From: Alcanivorax nanhaiticus
GTDB taxonomy: Bacteria; Pseudomonadota; Gammaproteobacteria; Pseudomonadales; Alcanivoracaceae
Reading direction: 5' to 3'
Assembly: GCF_000756665.1 (NCBI RefSeq)
Contig: NZ_ARXV01000005.1
Span: 186,001 to 250,000, forward strand
DNA length: 64,000 bases
In this document: piece after piece, positions 10,239-19,355 of the stretch
Numbering within the stretch: the first letter of the stretch is position 1
How the letters are laid out: each line of letters begins with the position of its first letter
The notes under the pieces: generated by a model
Database searches by the model: none
Seen by the model: the letters and a program-made list of their open reading frames with translations, nothing else
What the model was told of the DNA's origin: nothing
Program-made: the position numbers and the translations under genes

Positions 10239-11090
10239 TCACCCACTGGATAGTTGTTTCAACTCTACTCCCAATGCCTGCAACCCGGCCCAGTGCCCTT
10301 GCTGATACCCCAGCTCCAGCTTACGCGCATTGGTCGTTAAACGGCTGACGGGAAAATCTGCCTCCGGGGCGATCACCGTTAAACGGCAATCCGCCGGTGG
10401 GTTGTCGATGAAATCCAGCGAGTCATTATAAATTGCCGTGCGTTTCAGCATGGCCTCATACAGTGCTGGCATATCTTTCACCCAGGGTTTAATCAAGGGA
10501 GTCAGTGCGCTGGGTTTCTTGCGGTAGCCTTGATGCCGCGACAACACCACCGTTATCTCGCAAGCGCCTTGCTCGTATGCCCAACGCACCGGAATCGAAT
10601 CTGCCAGCCCACCATCGGTCATGGCGCGCCCCTCGACGGTTGGGAAGTCCCGGTAAGCGAAGGGAATCGAGCAGGAGGCGGTCATGATCTCGTTCAGATT
10701 GTGCGGCTGTGCCTGAAAATAGCGAGGACTCCCTTCTTCCACCGAAGTGGTCACCACCCACAGCGGCACATTGCGCTGCCAGTGTCGGTCGAGAGCAAGA
10801 GGGACTTCAACCAGTGACTGATGCCACAACCAATGCACATCGCAAAGGTGCCCTCCGGACATGAAGCGTTGCCAGCTGATGAAATCCGGACGGCAGGCAT
10901 GATCCATGATGATGCGCTTACTGCGCCCATGGTCACCCGCAAGATAGCCGATCAGATTAGTGGAGCCCGCAGACACGCCCACCGCAAAGTCAAAGTCGAG
11001 ATAGTCCGATTCCAGAAAAGCATCCAGCACACCGGCGGCAAAAATACCGCGCATGGCACCGCCTTCTACTACCAGCGCACGCTGCGTCAC
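10239..11090 (-). CDS. Patatin-like phospholipase family protein
   Basis: 283-residue predicted lipid acyl hydrolase of the YjjU-like patatin branch. The oxyanion-hole region is EGGAMRGIF near residue 10, the nucleophile elbow GVSAGS near residue 40 and the catalytic Asp in DGGLADS near residue 160, giving the Ser-Asp dyad. No signal peptide, so probably cytoplasmic or membrane-peripheral. It ends next to a heptad-arm unit and faces away from the urea module. Confidence 0.88.
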   Translation of the reverse strand: MTQRALVVEGGAMRGIFAAGVLDAFLESDYLDFDFAVGVSAGSTNLIGYLAGDHGRSKRIIMDHACRPDFISWQRFMSGGHLCDVHWLWHQSLVEVPLALDRHWQRNVPLWVVTTSVEEGSPRYFQAQPHNLNEIMTASCSIPFAYRDFPTVEGRAMTDGGLADSIPVRWAYEQGACEITVVLSRHQGYRKKPSALTPLIKPWVKDMPALYEAMLKRTAIYNDSLDFIDNPPADCRLTVIAPEADFPVSRLTTNARKLELGYQQGHWAGLQALGVELKQLSSG

Positions 11091-11435
11091 GATTCTTCCT
11101 CCCGATTCCCGATGGCACCTGATCTTGAATCACATTGCCAAAACGAAAGCAGATACAGAAATAGAATGGCGCTGTTTGTATCATCGAAATCGACAATGCC
11201 ATACCTGCATCACCCGACATGCACCATCGCTATCCTGAACAGTTTCTCCTTCCTGCACCGTTGCAGCGCAAGCGCATCAGATTGGCGCATTCAGCATCGC
11301 CAATCGCTCCCGCACACTTCAAGTAAGATCTGATTAATTATTGTAAAAACAAAGCATTAAAAGTTTTTCGTTAGTCTGGCACCGCATTTGCACCTGAACG
11401 CATACCAACTTGTATACAAACAGGTGTGCTAACGA
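11091..11435. other. Intergenic region upstream of the urea amidolyase operon
   Basis: This 345-bp gap separates the divergent patatin and allophanate hydrolase genes. The right part (11320-11395) is AT-rich, with TTGTAAAAACAAAG and AAAGTTTTTCG, and probably holds the operon promoter. Apart from the operator-like site at 11410-11419, no gene or repeat is recognised. Confidence 0.5.
11410..11419. promoter_or_regulatory. Candidate GntR-family operator TTGTATACAA
   Basis: Perfect 10-bp palindrome 16 nt upstream of the allophanate hydrolase start. It fits the N-GT-N-AC-N layout of FadR-subfamily GntR operators, and a FadR-type GntR gene is the third gene of this operon. Placement next to the start suggests repression. 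Inference only. Confidence 0.5.
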
Positions 11436-13229
11436 ATGATCGGCTGGACCCTAGACCAATGGCAGGCGGCCTACCGCAGCGGGGAGCTCTCCCCTGCACA
11501 GGCCATAAAACAACTGGCGACTGCATTGCACGACAGCGAACGTGCCTTGTGGATCCACCTGCTGGACGAGTCCTCCCTGATTGCTCAGGCAGAAACCCTG
11601 ACCGATCCAGACCTGCCCCTGTATGGCATCCCCTTCGCTGTGAAGGACAACATTGATGTGGCGGGCATGCCAACCACTGCCGCCTGTCCCGCGTTTGCCT
11701 ATACCCCCAAGGAAGATGCCACCGCCGTTCGCCTGCTGCGTGAAGCGGGAGCCATCGTCGTCGGCAAGACCAACCTGGATCAGTTCGCCACCGGCCTGGT
11801 CGGCACCCGCTCTCCCTATGGGGAAGTCCCCAACCCGTTTAACCCGGATTATCTTAGCGGCGGCTCCAGCTCTGGCTCTTCTGTCGCCGTGAGCATGGGC
11901 CTGGTGCCCTTCGCCCTTGGCACCGACACCGCAGGCTCAGGCAGAGTGCCTGCTGCTTTCACCAATACGGTTGGCCTGAAGCCGACTCGCGGCGCTATCA
12001 GTACCAAAGGTGTAGTCCCGGCCTGCCGCACACTGGATTGTGTCAGTATCTTCGCGCTGGACGTCAGCGATGCCGCCACGGTTTATCGCATCCTTGGCCA
12101 GTTCGACCCACAGGATGATTACAGTCGGGCGACACCGTCCCTGCAGAACAAGGGACTACCCGCACGTCCCAAACTGGGCATTCCGAAAGACCTTCCCTGG
12201 TTCGGTGATGAGCAGGCGCGCGCTTTATGGGAACGTAATCTGGCAGCCATGAGCGAAATCGCTGAACTGGTCAGCGTTGATACCATGGTGCTGGAAGATG
12301 CCGCCGCCCTGCTTTATCAGGGCCCCTGGGTCGCTGAACGACTCACCGTGGCAGAGCCTCTGCTGCAGACTCAACCCGACGCCATTCTGCCTGTGATCCG
12401 CGACATTCTGGAACCTGCTGCCACGCTTTCTGCTGCAGACAGTTTCCGGGCCCAGTACCAACTGGCCGAGCTCAAACGCCAATCCGAGCAACTGATGGCC
12501 AGCGTGGATGCACTGCTGCTGCCCACCACTCCGGGCATCTACACCCGGGCTGCCGTAAGTGCCGATCCCATCACGCTGAACAGCCAACTCGGCACCTGGA
12601 CCAACTTCGTCAACCTTCTGGATATGTGCGCCCTGGCGTTGCCCGGCGGATTCCGTGAAGACGGCCTGCCCGGCGGCATCACCCTGATCGGTAGTGCCTG
12701 GCAAGACCACGCACTCAGCGAATTCGGACGCCGCTGGCAGCACCACCTGCCCTGGCAGGCGGGCGCCACCGGCCAGATGCTGGCACAGCCGACCCCGGCG
12801 GCCGCCAATGATGATCCCGCTCACACCATTACCGTTGCCGTGGTGGGGGCTCACCTCACCGGCATGCCTCTCAACGGTCAGTTAGTGGAACGGGATGCCG
12901 TCCTGATTGAAGCCACTCACACAGCGCCGTGTTACCGACTCTACGCCCTGGCCAATACGGTTCCGCCCAAACCCGGCTTGATCCGTAATCCCGCCGACGG
13001 CGGCGACAGCATTCCGATTGAGCTGTGGCAGATGCCCATCGAACACTTTGGCAGTTTTGTCGGCTTAATCCCCGCTCCACTCGGCATTGGCAGCCTGGAA
13101 ACCGTGGATGGACGCTGGGTGAAGGGCTTCATCTGTGAGCCTTGGGCCATCAACGACGCCACGGACATTACCGCCCTGGGGGGCTGGAGAAATTACATCG
13201 CCTCATTGCAAACCAAGGAGCCCGTGTAA
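11436..13229 (+). CDS. atzF: Allophanate hydrolase
   Basis: Amidase-signature enzyme that hydrolyses allophanate to ammonia and CO2, the second step of ATP-dependent urea breakdown. The Ser-cisSer-Lys triad can be placed: Lys70 in PFAVKDNID, the cis-Ser in the GGSSSGS run near residues 144-146 and the nucleophile Ser168 in DTAGSGR. The region after about residue 430 matches the C-terminal domain typical of these enzymes (HLTGMPLNGQL, IPIELWQMP, GLIPAPLGIGSLETVDG). 597 residues is the normal length. It ends at 13229, and urea carboxylase starts at the next base, so the two are tightly coupled. In fungi the two activities are fused as one polypeptide; here they are separate genes. Confidence 0.93.
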   Translation: MIGWTLDQWQAAYRSGELSPAQAIKQLATALHDSERALWIHLLDESSLIAQAETLTDPDLPLYGIPFAVKDNIDVAGMPTTAACPAFAYTPKEDATAVRLLREAGAIVVGKTNLDQFATGLVGTRSPYGEVPNPFNPDYLSGGSSSGSSVAVSMGLVPFALGTDTAGSGRVPAAFTNTVGLKPTRGAISTKGVVPACRTLDCVSIFALDVSDAATVYRILGQFDPQDDYSRATPSLQNKGLPARPKLGIPKDLPWFGDEQARALWERNLAAMSEIAELVSVDTMVLEDAAALLYQGPWVAERLTVAEPLLQTQPDAILPVIRDILEPAATLSAADSFRAQYQLAELKRQSEQLMASVDALLLPTTPGIYTRAAVSADPITLNSQLGTWTNFVNLLDMCALALPGGFREDGLPGGITLIGSAWQDHALSEFGRRWQHHLPWQAGATGQMLAQPTPAAANDDPAHTITVAVVGAHLTGMPLNGQLVERDAVLIEATHTAPCYRLYALANTVPPKPGLIRNPADGGDSIPIELWQMPIEHFGSFVGLIPAPLGIGSLETVDGRWVKGFICEPWAINDATDITALGGWRNYIASLQTKEPV

Positions 13230-16200
13230 ATGTTAAAGAAAGTGCTGATCGCCAATCGGGGAGAAATTGCGGTGCGTATTTGCCGCACCCTGAAACAGAT
13301 GGGCATTGCCTCCGTCGCCGTTTATTCCGACGCGGATCGCAACAGCCTGCATGTCAGTGCAGCAGATGAAGCTGTGGCACTGGGCGGTCAAACAGCGGCT
13401 GACAGTTATCTGAAGAGCGACCTGATCCTCAAGGCGGCCAAAGACACCGGCGCGGATGCGATTATTCCCGGCTACGGCTTTCTTTCCGAGAATGCCGAGT
13501 TCGCCGAAGCCTGTGAAGCCGCCGGCATCGCCTTTGTCGGCCCAACCCCCAAACAGCTGCGCGAATTCGGCCTCAAACATGAAGCTCGCGCCATCGCGGA
13601 ACAGGCCGGCGTGCCACTCGCGCCGGGTACAGATCTGCTTTTGAACCTGGAAGAAGCCGTGCAGGCCGCCACCGATATCGGCTATCCGGTAATGCTGAAA
13701 AGCACCGCCGGTGGAGGCGGTATCGGTCTGTCCCGCTGCAACAATGAAGCCGAACTGGTCGCCGCCTACGAATCAGTGAAACGTCTGGGGGAAAGTTTTT
13801 TCTCCGACAGCGGTGTATTCATTGAGCGCTTCGTGGCCCGTGCCCGACATATTGAAGTACAGATCTTTGGTGACGGTGAAGGCACTGTGCTGGCATTGGG
13901 GGAGCGCGAATGTTCCCTGCAACGCCGCAACCAGAAAGTGGTAGAAGAGACACCGGCCCCCAACCTGCCACAGGCAACACGGGAAAAACTCCACGCCAGT
14001 GCCGCCCGGCTGGGACAGTCGGTGAAATATCGTTCCGCAGGCACCGTGGAATACATCTACGACGACGAGCGAGATGAATTTTATTTCCTGGAGGTGAACA
14101 CCCGCCTGCAGGTAGAGCACGGCGTGACCGAAGCGGTCTTTGCTGTGGATCTGGTGCAATGGATGCTGGAACTGGCTGGCGGCCAAAGACCCGCACTGGA
14201 ACAGACCTACACCTGTCACGGCGCGGCGATGGAAGTTCGCATCTACGCTGAAGATGCCCTCAAGGATTTCCAGCCCAGTCCCGGCGAACTCACCGAAGTC
14301 CACTTCCCTGATGGCATCCGTCTGGATGGCTGGATTGATACCGGCACGGTGGTGAGTCCGCATTACGATCCCATGCTCGCCAAGGTCATCGTTCACGGTG
14401 ATGACCGTAGCGACGCCTTAAGCAAAATGCAGAACGCTCTGGCCGAGACTTGCCTGTCCGGCATTGCCACCAATCTGGATTATCTGCGTCAGATTCTCCG
14501 CGACAGCAACGTCATCGCCGGCAAAGTCTCGACTCGCTATCTGGAAACCTTTTCCTACACCCCCACGGCCTTTGAAATCATTGAGCCCGGCACCTATACC
14601 ACCGTACAGGACTATCCCGGTCGCAGCGGCTATTGGGATATTGGTGTTCCGCCCTCTGGCCCCATGGATGACCAGGCCTTCCGCATTGCCAATCGCATTG
14701 CAGGCAACCACCACAGTGCAGCCGGGCTGGAGGCCACACTGGTTGGCCCAACGCTGAAATTCCATTGTGACACGATCATCGCCCTGACCGGGGCCGAGTG
14801 CGAAGCCACTCTGGATGGTACGCCGGTGAGCTTCTGGCAACCCATCGCGGTCAAAGCCGGCCAGACCCTGATCACCGGCAAGGTAACCTCAGGCTGTCGC
14901 ACCTACATTGCCGTGCGTAACGGCATTGATGTACCCGATTATCTGGGCAGCAAATCCACCTTCGTGCTGGGTAACTTTGGTGGCCACGGCGGCCGCACCC
15001 TGCGCAAAGGAGATGTGATCGCCATCTGTCAGCCTCAGCTGGCTGGCTGCCCAACGCCAGCTCCTGTTGCCGCTCCCCATGCACTGGAACGCAACATGAT
15101 CCCGGCATACCCACAACAGTGGGACATCAAGGTGCTGTACGGGCCGCACGGCGCGCCGGATTTCTTTACCGAAGCCGCGGTTGAAGAATTTTTCCAGGCG
15201 GACTGGCAGGTGCACTACAATTCCAATCGGCTGGGCATTCGTCTGGTCGGCCCCAAACCGACCTGGACACGCACCGACGGCGGCGAAGCCGGCCTGCACC
15301 CATCCAACGTGCACGATAATGAATATGCCATCGGCTCGATCAATTTCACCGGCGATTTCCCGGTCATCCTGACCAAGGATGGCCCCAGCCTCGGCGGCTT
15401 CGTTTGCCCGGTCACCATTGCCAAGGCCGAACTCTGGAAAGTCGGCCAGCTCAAACCCGGTGACAGCATTCGCTTTTCCCCCATCAGCTTTGCCGAAGCC
15501 AAGGCCCTGGAGGAAGCCCAGGATGCCTCCATCGAGAACCTGGGGTTGATTCCGGTGATCAATCCGCAGGTTGAGGATTTCAGCGATACCTTTACCTCCA
15601 ACACCATGCTCGCCGAGCAAGAGGCCAACGGCGATGTGCCGCGCATTGTTTATCGGCAGGCTGGCGACAAGTACATCCTGATTGAGTACGGCGACAACGT
15701 GCTCGATCTGGCGTTGCGCATGCGAGTGCATGCCTTGATGGAAAACCTCAAAGCCCGCCCGGTTAGCGGCATCCTCGAATTGTCCCCCGGCGTACGCAGC
15801 CTGCAAGTGCATTACGATTCGCGTCTCATCGACCAGAGCACGCTGGTCAGCACTCTGCTGGAGCGAGAAAGAACGATAGGCAGCGTGGACGACATGGTCG
15901 TCACCTCACGAGTGCTGCATCTGCCCATGGCGTTTGAAGACAGCGCCACGCTAGAGGCGGTTAAGCGCTATCAGGAAACCATCCGTAGCGATGCCCCATG
16001 GCTACCCAGCAATGCCGAGTTCATTCGTCGTATCAATGGCCTCGACTCCGTCGAGCAAGTACGCGACACCGTGTTCAGCGCCAGCTATCTGGTGATGGGA
16101 CTCGGTGATGTTTATCTGGGCGCACCGTGCGCGGTCCCCATTGACCCTCGTCACCGCCTGATGACCTCCAAGTACAACCCTGCCCGTACCTACACTGCAG

Positions 16201-16853
16201 AGGGCACCGTCGGCATTGGAGGCGTCTACATGTGCATCTACGGCATGGACTCTCCCGGCGGTTATCAGCTGGTGGGCCGCACCCTGCCAATCTGGAACAA
16301 GCACCTCAAGAACAGCCAATTCGAAAACGGTGAACCCTGGCTGCTCAAGTTCTTCGATCAGGTCCGCTACTACCCGGTCAGCGAAGCCGAACTGACAACC
16401 ATGCGCGAAGCGTTCCGGCATGGACACCTGAATATCGAAATCACGGAAGAGCCCTTCAGCCTGGCCGAGCACCGCCAGTTCCTTGAGGACAACGCCGACA
16501 GCATTGCCGAATTCAATGAGAAACGGGATGCCGCCTATCACGAAGAAGTGGCGCGCTGGCAAAACGAAGACGCCGCCATCGAGTCCGCCATGCTCGGCAG
16601 CAAGAGCGAAATTGGTGAGATCGACGGCCATCTGATCAGCGCCGAAATCAGCGGCAATGTGTGGAAGCTGTTGGTGGAGGAAGGCTCTCAGGTTGAGGCC
16701 GGGCAAACCGTTGTCATTGTGGAAGCCATGAAGATGGAGTTTGAAATTGTGGCCAACACGTCTGGCAAGGTCACCGGCTTGCACTGCCGACCAGGTGCCA
16801 TCATCAACGCCGGTGATCCCGTCATCGTGATCGACAGCGCTGATGTGGCCTGA
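13230..16853 (+). CDS. uca: Urea carboxylase, biotin-dependent
   Basis: Carboxylates urea to allophanate using ATP, bicarbonate and covalently bound biotin. Domain order over 1207 residues: biotin carboxylase and ATP-grasp (LIANRGEIAVRICRTLKQMG at the N terminus, KSTAGGGGIGLSRC, EVNTRLQVEHGVTE), a KipA-like AHS2 domain from about residue 450 (GTYTTVQDYPGRSG, GVPPSGPMDDQAFRIANR), a KipI-like AHS1 domain around 790-1000 and a C-terminal biotinyl domain with EAMKMEF, Lys near 1168. This architecture separates urea carboxylase from acetyl-CoA or pyruvate carboxylases. Start codon directly follows the allophanate hydrolase stop. Confidence 0.96.
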   Translation: MLKKVLIANRGEIAVRICRTLKQMGIASVAVYSDADRNSLHVSAADEAVALGGQTAADSYLKSDLILKAAKDTGADAIIPGYGFLSENAEFAEACEAAGIAFVGPTPKQLREFGLKHEARAIAEQAGVPLAPGTDLLLNLEEAVQAATDIGYPVMLKSTAGGGGIGLSRCNNEAELVAAYESVKRLGESFFSDSGVFIERFVARARHIEVQIFGDGEGTVLALGERECSLQRRNQKVVEETPAPNLPQATREKLHASAARLGQSVKYRSAGTVEYIYDDERDEFYFLEVNTRLQVEHGVTEAVFAVDLVQWMLELAGGQRPALEQTYTCHGAAMEVRIYAEDALKDFQPSPGELTEVHFPDGIRLDGWIDTGTVVSPHYDPMLAKVIVHGDDRSDALSKMQNALAETCLSGIATNLDYLRQILRDSNVIAGKVSTRYLETFSYTPTAFEIIEPGTYTTVQDYPGRSGYWDIGVPPSGPMDDQAFRIANRIAGNHHSAAGLEATLVGPTLKFHCDTIIALTGAECEATLDGTPVSFWQPIAVKAGQTLITGKVTSGCRTYIAVRNGIDVPDYLGSKSTFVLGNFGGHGGRTLRKGDVIAICQPQLAGCPTPAPVAAPHALERNMIPAYPQQWDIKVLYGPHGAPDFFTEAAVEEFFQADWQVHYNSNRLGIRLVGPKPTWTRTDGGEAGLHPSNVHDNEYAIGSINFTGDFPVILTKDGPSLGGFVCPVTIAKAELWKVGQLKPGDSIRFSPISFAEAKALEEAQDASIENLGLIPVINPQVEDFSDTFTSNTMLAEQEANGDVPRIVYRQAGDKYILIEYGDNVLDLALRMRVHALMENLKARPVSGILELSPGVRSLQVHYDSRLIDQSTLVSTLLERERTIGSVDDMVVTSRVLHLPMAFEDSATLEAVKRYQETIRSDAPWLPSNAEFIRRINGLDSVEQVRDTVFSASYLVMGLGDVYLGAPCAVPIDPRHRLMTSKYNPARTYTAEGTVGIGGVYMCIYGMDSPGGYQLVGRTLPIWNKHLKNSQFENGEPWLLKFFDQVRYYPVSEAELTTMREAFRHGHLNIEITEEPFSLAEHRQFLEDNADSIAEFNEKRDAAYHEEVARWQNEDAAIESAMLGSKSEIGEIDGHLISAEISGNVWKLLVEEGSQVEAGQTVVIVEAMKMEFEIVANTSGKVTGLHCRPGAIINAGDPVIVIDSADVA

Positions 16854-16862
16854 AGGAGCCCG

Positions 16863-17579
16863 GTGGAAATGATGAGTCGCGCAGCAAAGAAAACGGAAAA
16901 CCTGGCAGAACGGATCTACCTGCAACTGAAGCAGGATATTTTCGATTTCCGACTAATGCCCGGTGATCGTTTCAGTGAAAACGAAGTCGCCGAGCGCATG
17001 GGGGCTTCACGGACACCGGTACGCGAAGCGCTGTTTCGCTTACAACGTGAATTCTATGTGGATGTACTCTACCGCAGTGGCTGGCAGGTCAAACCCTTCG
17101 ACTTCAAATATTTCGAAGAACTGTACGACGTTCGCACCATCCTTGAATGTGCCGCCGTACGCAAACTCTGCGAACAGGACAGTGACCATAGCAACCTGGA
17201 TGAACTGGTAGGCCTGTGGTGCGTTGCCAAGGAGCAGCGTCTGGAGCATGGCCCCACCGTCAGCGGCATGGACGAACGCTTCCACGAACAGCTGGTAGAA
17301 GCGGCCGGCAATCAGGAGATGGCGCGAATCCATCACGACCTCACCGAACGACTGCGGATTATTCGCCGGCTGGATTTCACCAAACCACCCCGGGTGGAAG
17401 CCACTTACAACGAACATCAAGCGGTGCTGGAGGCCATCCTGCATCGCCGCGTGGAGCAGGCACAAATGTTGCTGCGTGCCCACATTGAAGAATCCCGAAA
17501 CGAAGTGCGAAAAATCACAGTGCACATGTTGCACGAGGCCAACGCCAGGAGTCAGTTGCAGGCGGTGGACAACAACTAA
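16863..17579 (+). CDS. GntR family transcriptional regulator, FadR/FCD type
   Basis: 238-residue regulator. N-terminal winged helix (LAERIYLQLKQDIFDFRLMPG, then SENEVAERMGASRTPVREAL) and a C-terminal all-helical FCD-type ligand domain with His residues suited to metal and small-acid binding (FHEQLVEAAGN, YNEHQAVLEAI). It starts 9 bp after urea carboxylase with AGGAG upstream of a GTG; an in-frame ATG follows two codons later. Its position as third gene of the urea amidolyase operon, and the TTGTATACAA site upstream of that operon, suggest that it controls urea use, perhaps with the neighbouring urt operon. The ligand is unknown. A 266-bp repeat element begins at the base after its stop. Confidence 0.88.
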   Translation: MEMMSRAAKKTENLAERIYLQLKQDIFDFRLMPGDRFSENEVAERMGASRTPVREALFRLQREFYVDVLYRSGWQVKPFDFKYFEELYDVRTILECAAVRKLCEQDSDHSNLDELVGLWCVAKEQRLEHGPTVSGMDERFHEQLVEAAGNQEMARIHHDLTERLRIIRRLDFTKPPRVEATYNEHQAVLEAILHRRVEQAQMLLRAHIEESRNEVRKITVHMLHEANARSQLQAVDNN

Positions 17580-17845
17580 GGGAGCCTCTGAATAACTCCT
17601 TGCATGCTCAGTCTTTCAGGCTGGCCTGCAATCTAGGCGCGCTTTTGAAGGCATGCTGGTTGCCTGTCGAAAAAGCGCAACAACGAGTGCGGGCCAGCCT
17701 GGAAGACCCGGAGGGCGCGGTCTGGAGCGCCCATCTGCTGCGCCTTGTCTCTCGGAAAGGGAACCACCCTGACCATCGAGACAAGACACAACAGCTGAAC
17801 GCTCCAGGCCACGCTGAGCACGCAAGGAGTTATTTAGAGGCTCCC
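17580..17845. mobile_element. 266-bp MITE-like element, copy B, inverted relative to copy A
   Basis: Same length as copy A at 1065-1330 and similar to its reverse complement over the whole length, including GGCGCGCTTTTGAAGGCATG and the CATCTGCTGCGCCTTGTCTC core. Ends: GGGAGCCTCTGAATAACTCC on the left and the inverse on the right, one mismatch in the first 20 bp. Interior hairpins are conserved although the sequence has diverged, which suggests that the folded form matters. It begins right after the GntR stop codon and separates it from the urt operon. No encoded protein, no obvious target duplication. Confidence 0.8.
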
Positions 17846-17959
17846 ACAACTTCGCAGGGATAACGGCCAGCAGTACCGGTCGATTTGCTTGGATCACGAG
17901 ATCCGGGGACAGGGTTTCAGGAAATGGATAAACCAACTTCAAACGCAAGGGGAAACATC

Positions 17960-19258
17960 ATGAGTTTTTCAAAATCCATGAAAAAACTGGCCGCCGGCGT
18001 TGTCGCGTCCAGTGCCATCGCCTACAGCGGTGCCGTTATGGCCGCCGACACCATCAAGGTAGGGGTACTTCACTCTCTGTCAGGCACCATGGCGATCAGT
18101 GAATCCACCCTGAAAGACACTGTTCTGATGATGATCGAAGAGCAGAACAAGAAAGGTGGGGTAATGGGCAAGAAGCTGGAGCCGGTGGTCGTGGATCCCG
18201 CTTCCAACTGGCCCCTGTTCGCGGAGAAAACCCGTGAGCTGATTACCAAGGAAGACGTGGACGTGATCTTCGGCTGCTGGACCTCAGTATCCCGCAAATC
18301 CGTGCTGCCTGTTGTAGAAGAACTGAACGGCCTGCTGTTCTACCCGGTGCAGTATGAAGGTGAAGAATCGTCCAAGAACGTGTTCTACACCGGCGCCGCG
18401 CCAAACCAGCAAGCCATTCCTGCCGTTGATTACCTGATCAATGATCTGGGCGTGAAGCGCTTTGTTCTGGCCGGTACCGACTACGTTTACCCGCGTACCA
18501 CCAACAAGATCCTCGAAGCCTACCTGAAGTCCAAGGGCGTGGCCGAAAAGGACATCATGATCAACTATACCCCGTTCGGTCACTCTGACTGGCAGAGCAT
18601 CGTCAGCGACATCAAGGCGTTCGGTAGCCAGGGCAAGAAAACCGCGGTGGTCTCCACCATCAACGGTGATGCCAACGTGCCTTTCTACAAGGAACTGGGT
18701 AACCAGGGCGTAAGCGCTGAAGACATTCCGGTTGTCGCTTTCTCTGTAGGTGAAGAAGAACTGTCCGGTATCGATACCGCTCCGCTGGTTGGTCATCTGG
18801 CTGCCTGGAACTACTTCCAGAGCGTATACAACGACACCAACGAAGCCTTTATCGATCAGTGGCACAGCTTCACTGGCGACGACAAGCGCGTTACCAATGA
18901 CCCAATGGAAGCCACTTACATTGGTTTCAACATGTGGGTGAAAGCGGTAGAGAAAGCCAAGTCTACCGACACCGACAAAGTGGCTGACGCCATGATCGGC
19001 ATCCAGACCCCGAACCTGACTGGCGGCATGGCGGTCATGAACGAGAACCATCACCTGTCCAAGCCGGTACTGATCGGTGAGATCCAGGACGACGGTCAGT
19101 TCGCGGTGGTATGGGAAACCGATGGTCTGGTGAAGGGTGATGCCTGGTCTGACTTCCTGCCAGGTTCCAAAGACCTGATCTCCGACTGGACTGCCCCGAT
19201 CAAGTGCGGCAACTACAACACCAAAACCAAAAGCTGCGGCGGCGCGGCAGCCAAGTAA
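17960..19258 (+). CDS. urtA: Urea ABC transporter, periplasmic urea-binding protein UrtA
   Basis: Substrate-binding protein of the high-affinity urea importer. From the ATG at 17960 (AGGGG upstream) it has a signal peptide ending at VMAADTIKVG and 432 residues. Typical UrtA wording is present: GVLHSLSGTMAISE, IFGCWTSVSRKSVLPVVEE, LLFYPVQYEGEESS and NDPMEATYIGFNMW. Alternative in-frame starts exist 14-25 codons upstream but lack a signal peptide at the right place. It heads urtABCDE and is followed by two hairpins that probably reduce readthrough, so that the binding protein is made in excess. Confidence 0.96.
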   Translation: MSFSKSMKKLAAGVVASSAIAYSGAVMAADTIKVGVLHSLSGTMAISESTLKDTVLMMIEEQNKKGGVMGKKLEPVVVDPASNWPLFAEKTRELITKEDVDVIFGCWTSVSRKSVLPVVEELNGLLFYPVQYEGEESSKNVFYTGAAPNQQAIPAVDYLINDLGVKRFVLAGTDYVYPRTTNKILEAYLKSKGVAEKDIMINYTPFGHSDWQSIVSDIKAFGSQGKKTAVVSTINGDANVPFYKELGNQGVSAEDIPVVAFSVGEEELSGIDTAPLVGHLAAWNYFQSVYNDTNEAFIDQWHSFTGDDKRVTNDPMEATYIGFNMWVKAVEKAKSTDTDKVADAMIGIQTPNLTGGMAVMNENHHLSKPVLIGEIQDDGQFAVVWETDGLVKGDAWSDFLPGSKDLISDWTAPIKCGNYNTKTKSCGGAAAK

Positions 19259-19271
19259 CACCCACCGTCAG

Positions 19272-19321
19272 CACACCGGGCTTGCCCGGTGTGTCTGACT
19301 GCGGCGGTTTGCCGCTTTTTT
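19272..19321 (+). terminator. Tandem hairpins between urtA and urtB, attenuator
   Basis: First hairpin: CACACCGGG at 19272-19280 with CCCGGTGTG at 19285-19293. Second: GCGGC at 19301-19305 with GCCGC at 19311-19315 followed by six T. The second has the form of a weak intrinsic terminator, expected after a highly expressed binding-protein gene inside an operon. Confidence 0.7.
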
Positions 19322-19355
19322 AACGCAAATTCTGACGCCCCGTAAGGAGCCCGTC

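Noticed and set aside
13773..16925. Minus-strand open frames opposite urea carboxylase (13773-14396, 14889-15812, 16002-16925)
   Set aside because: Complementary-frame artefacts of a well-supported 1207-codon gene.
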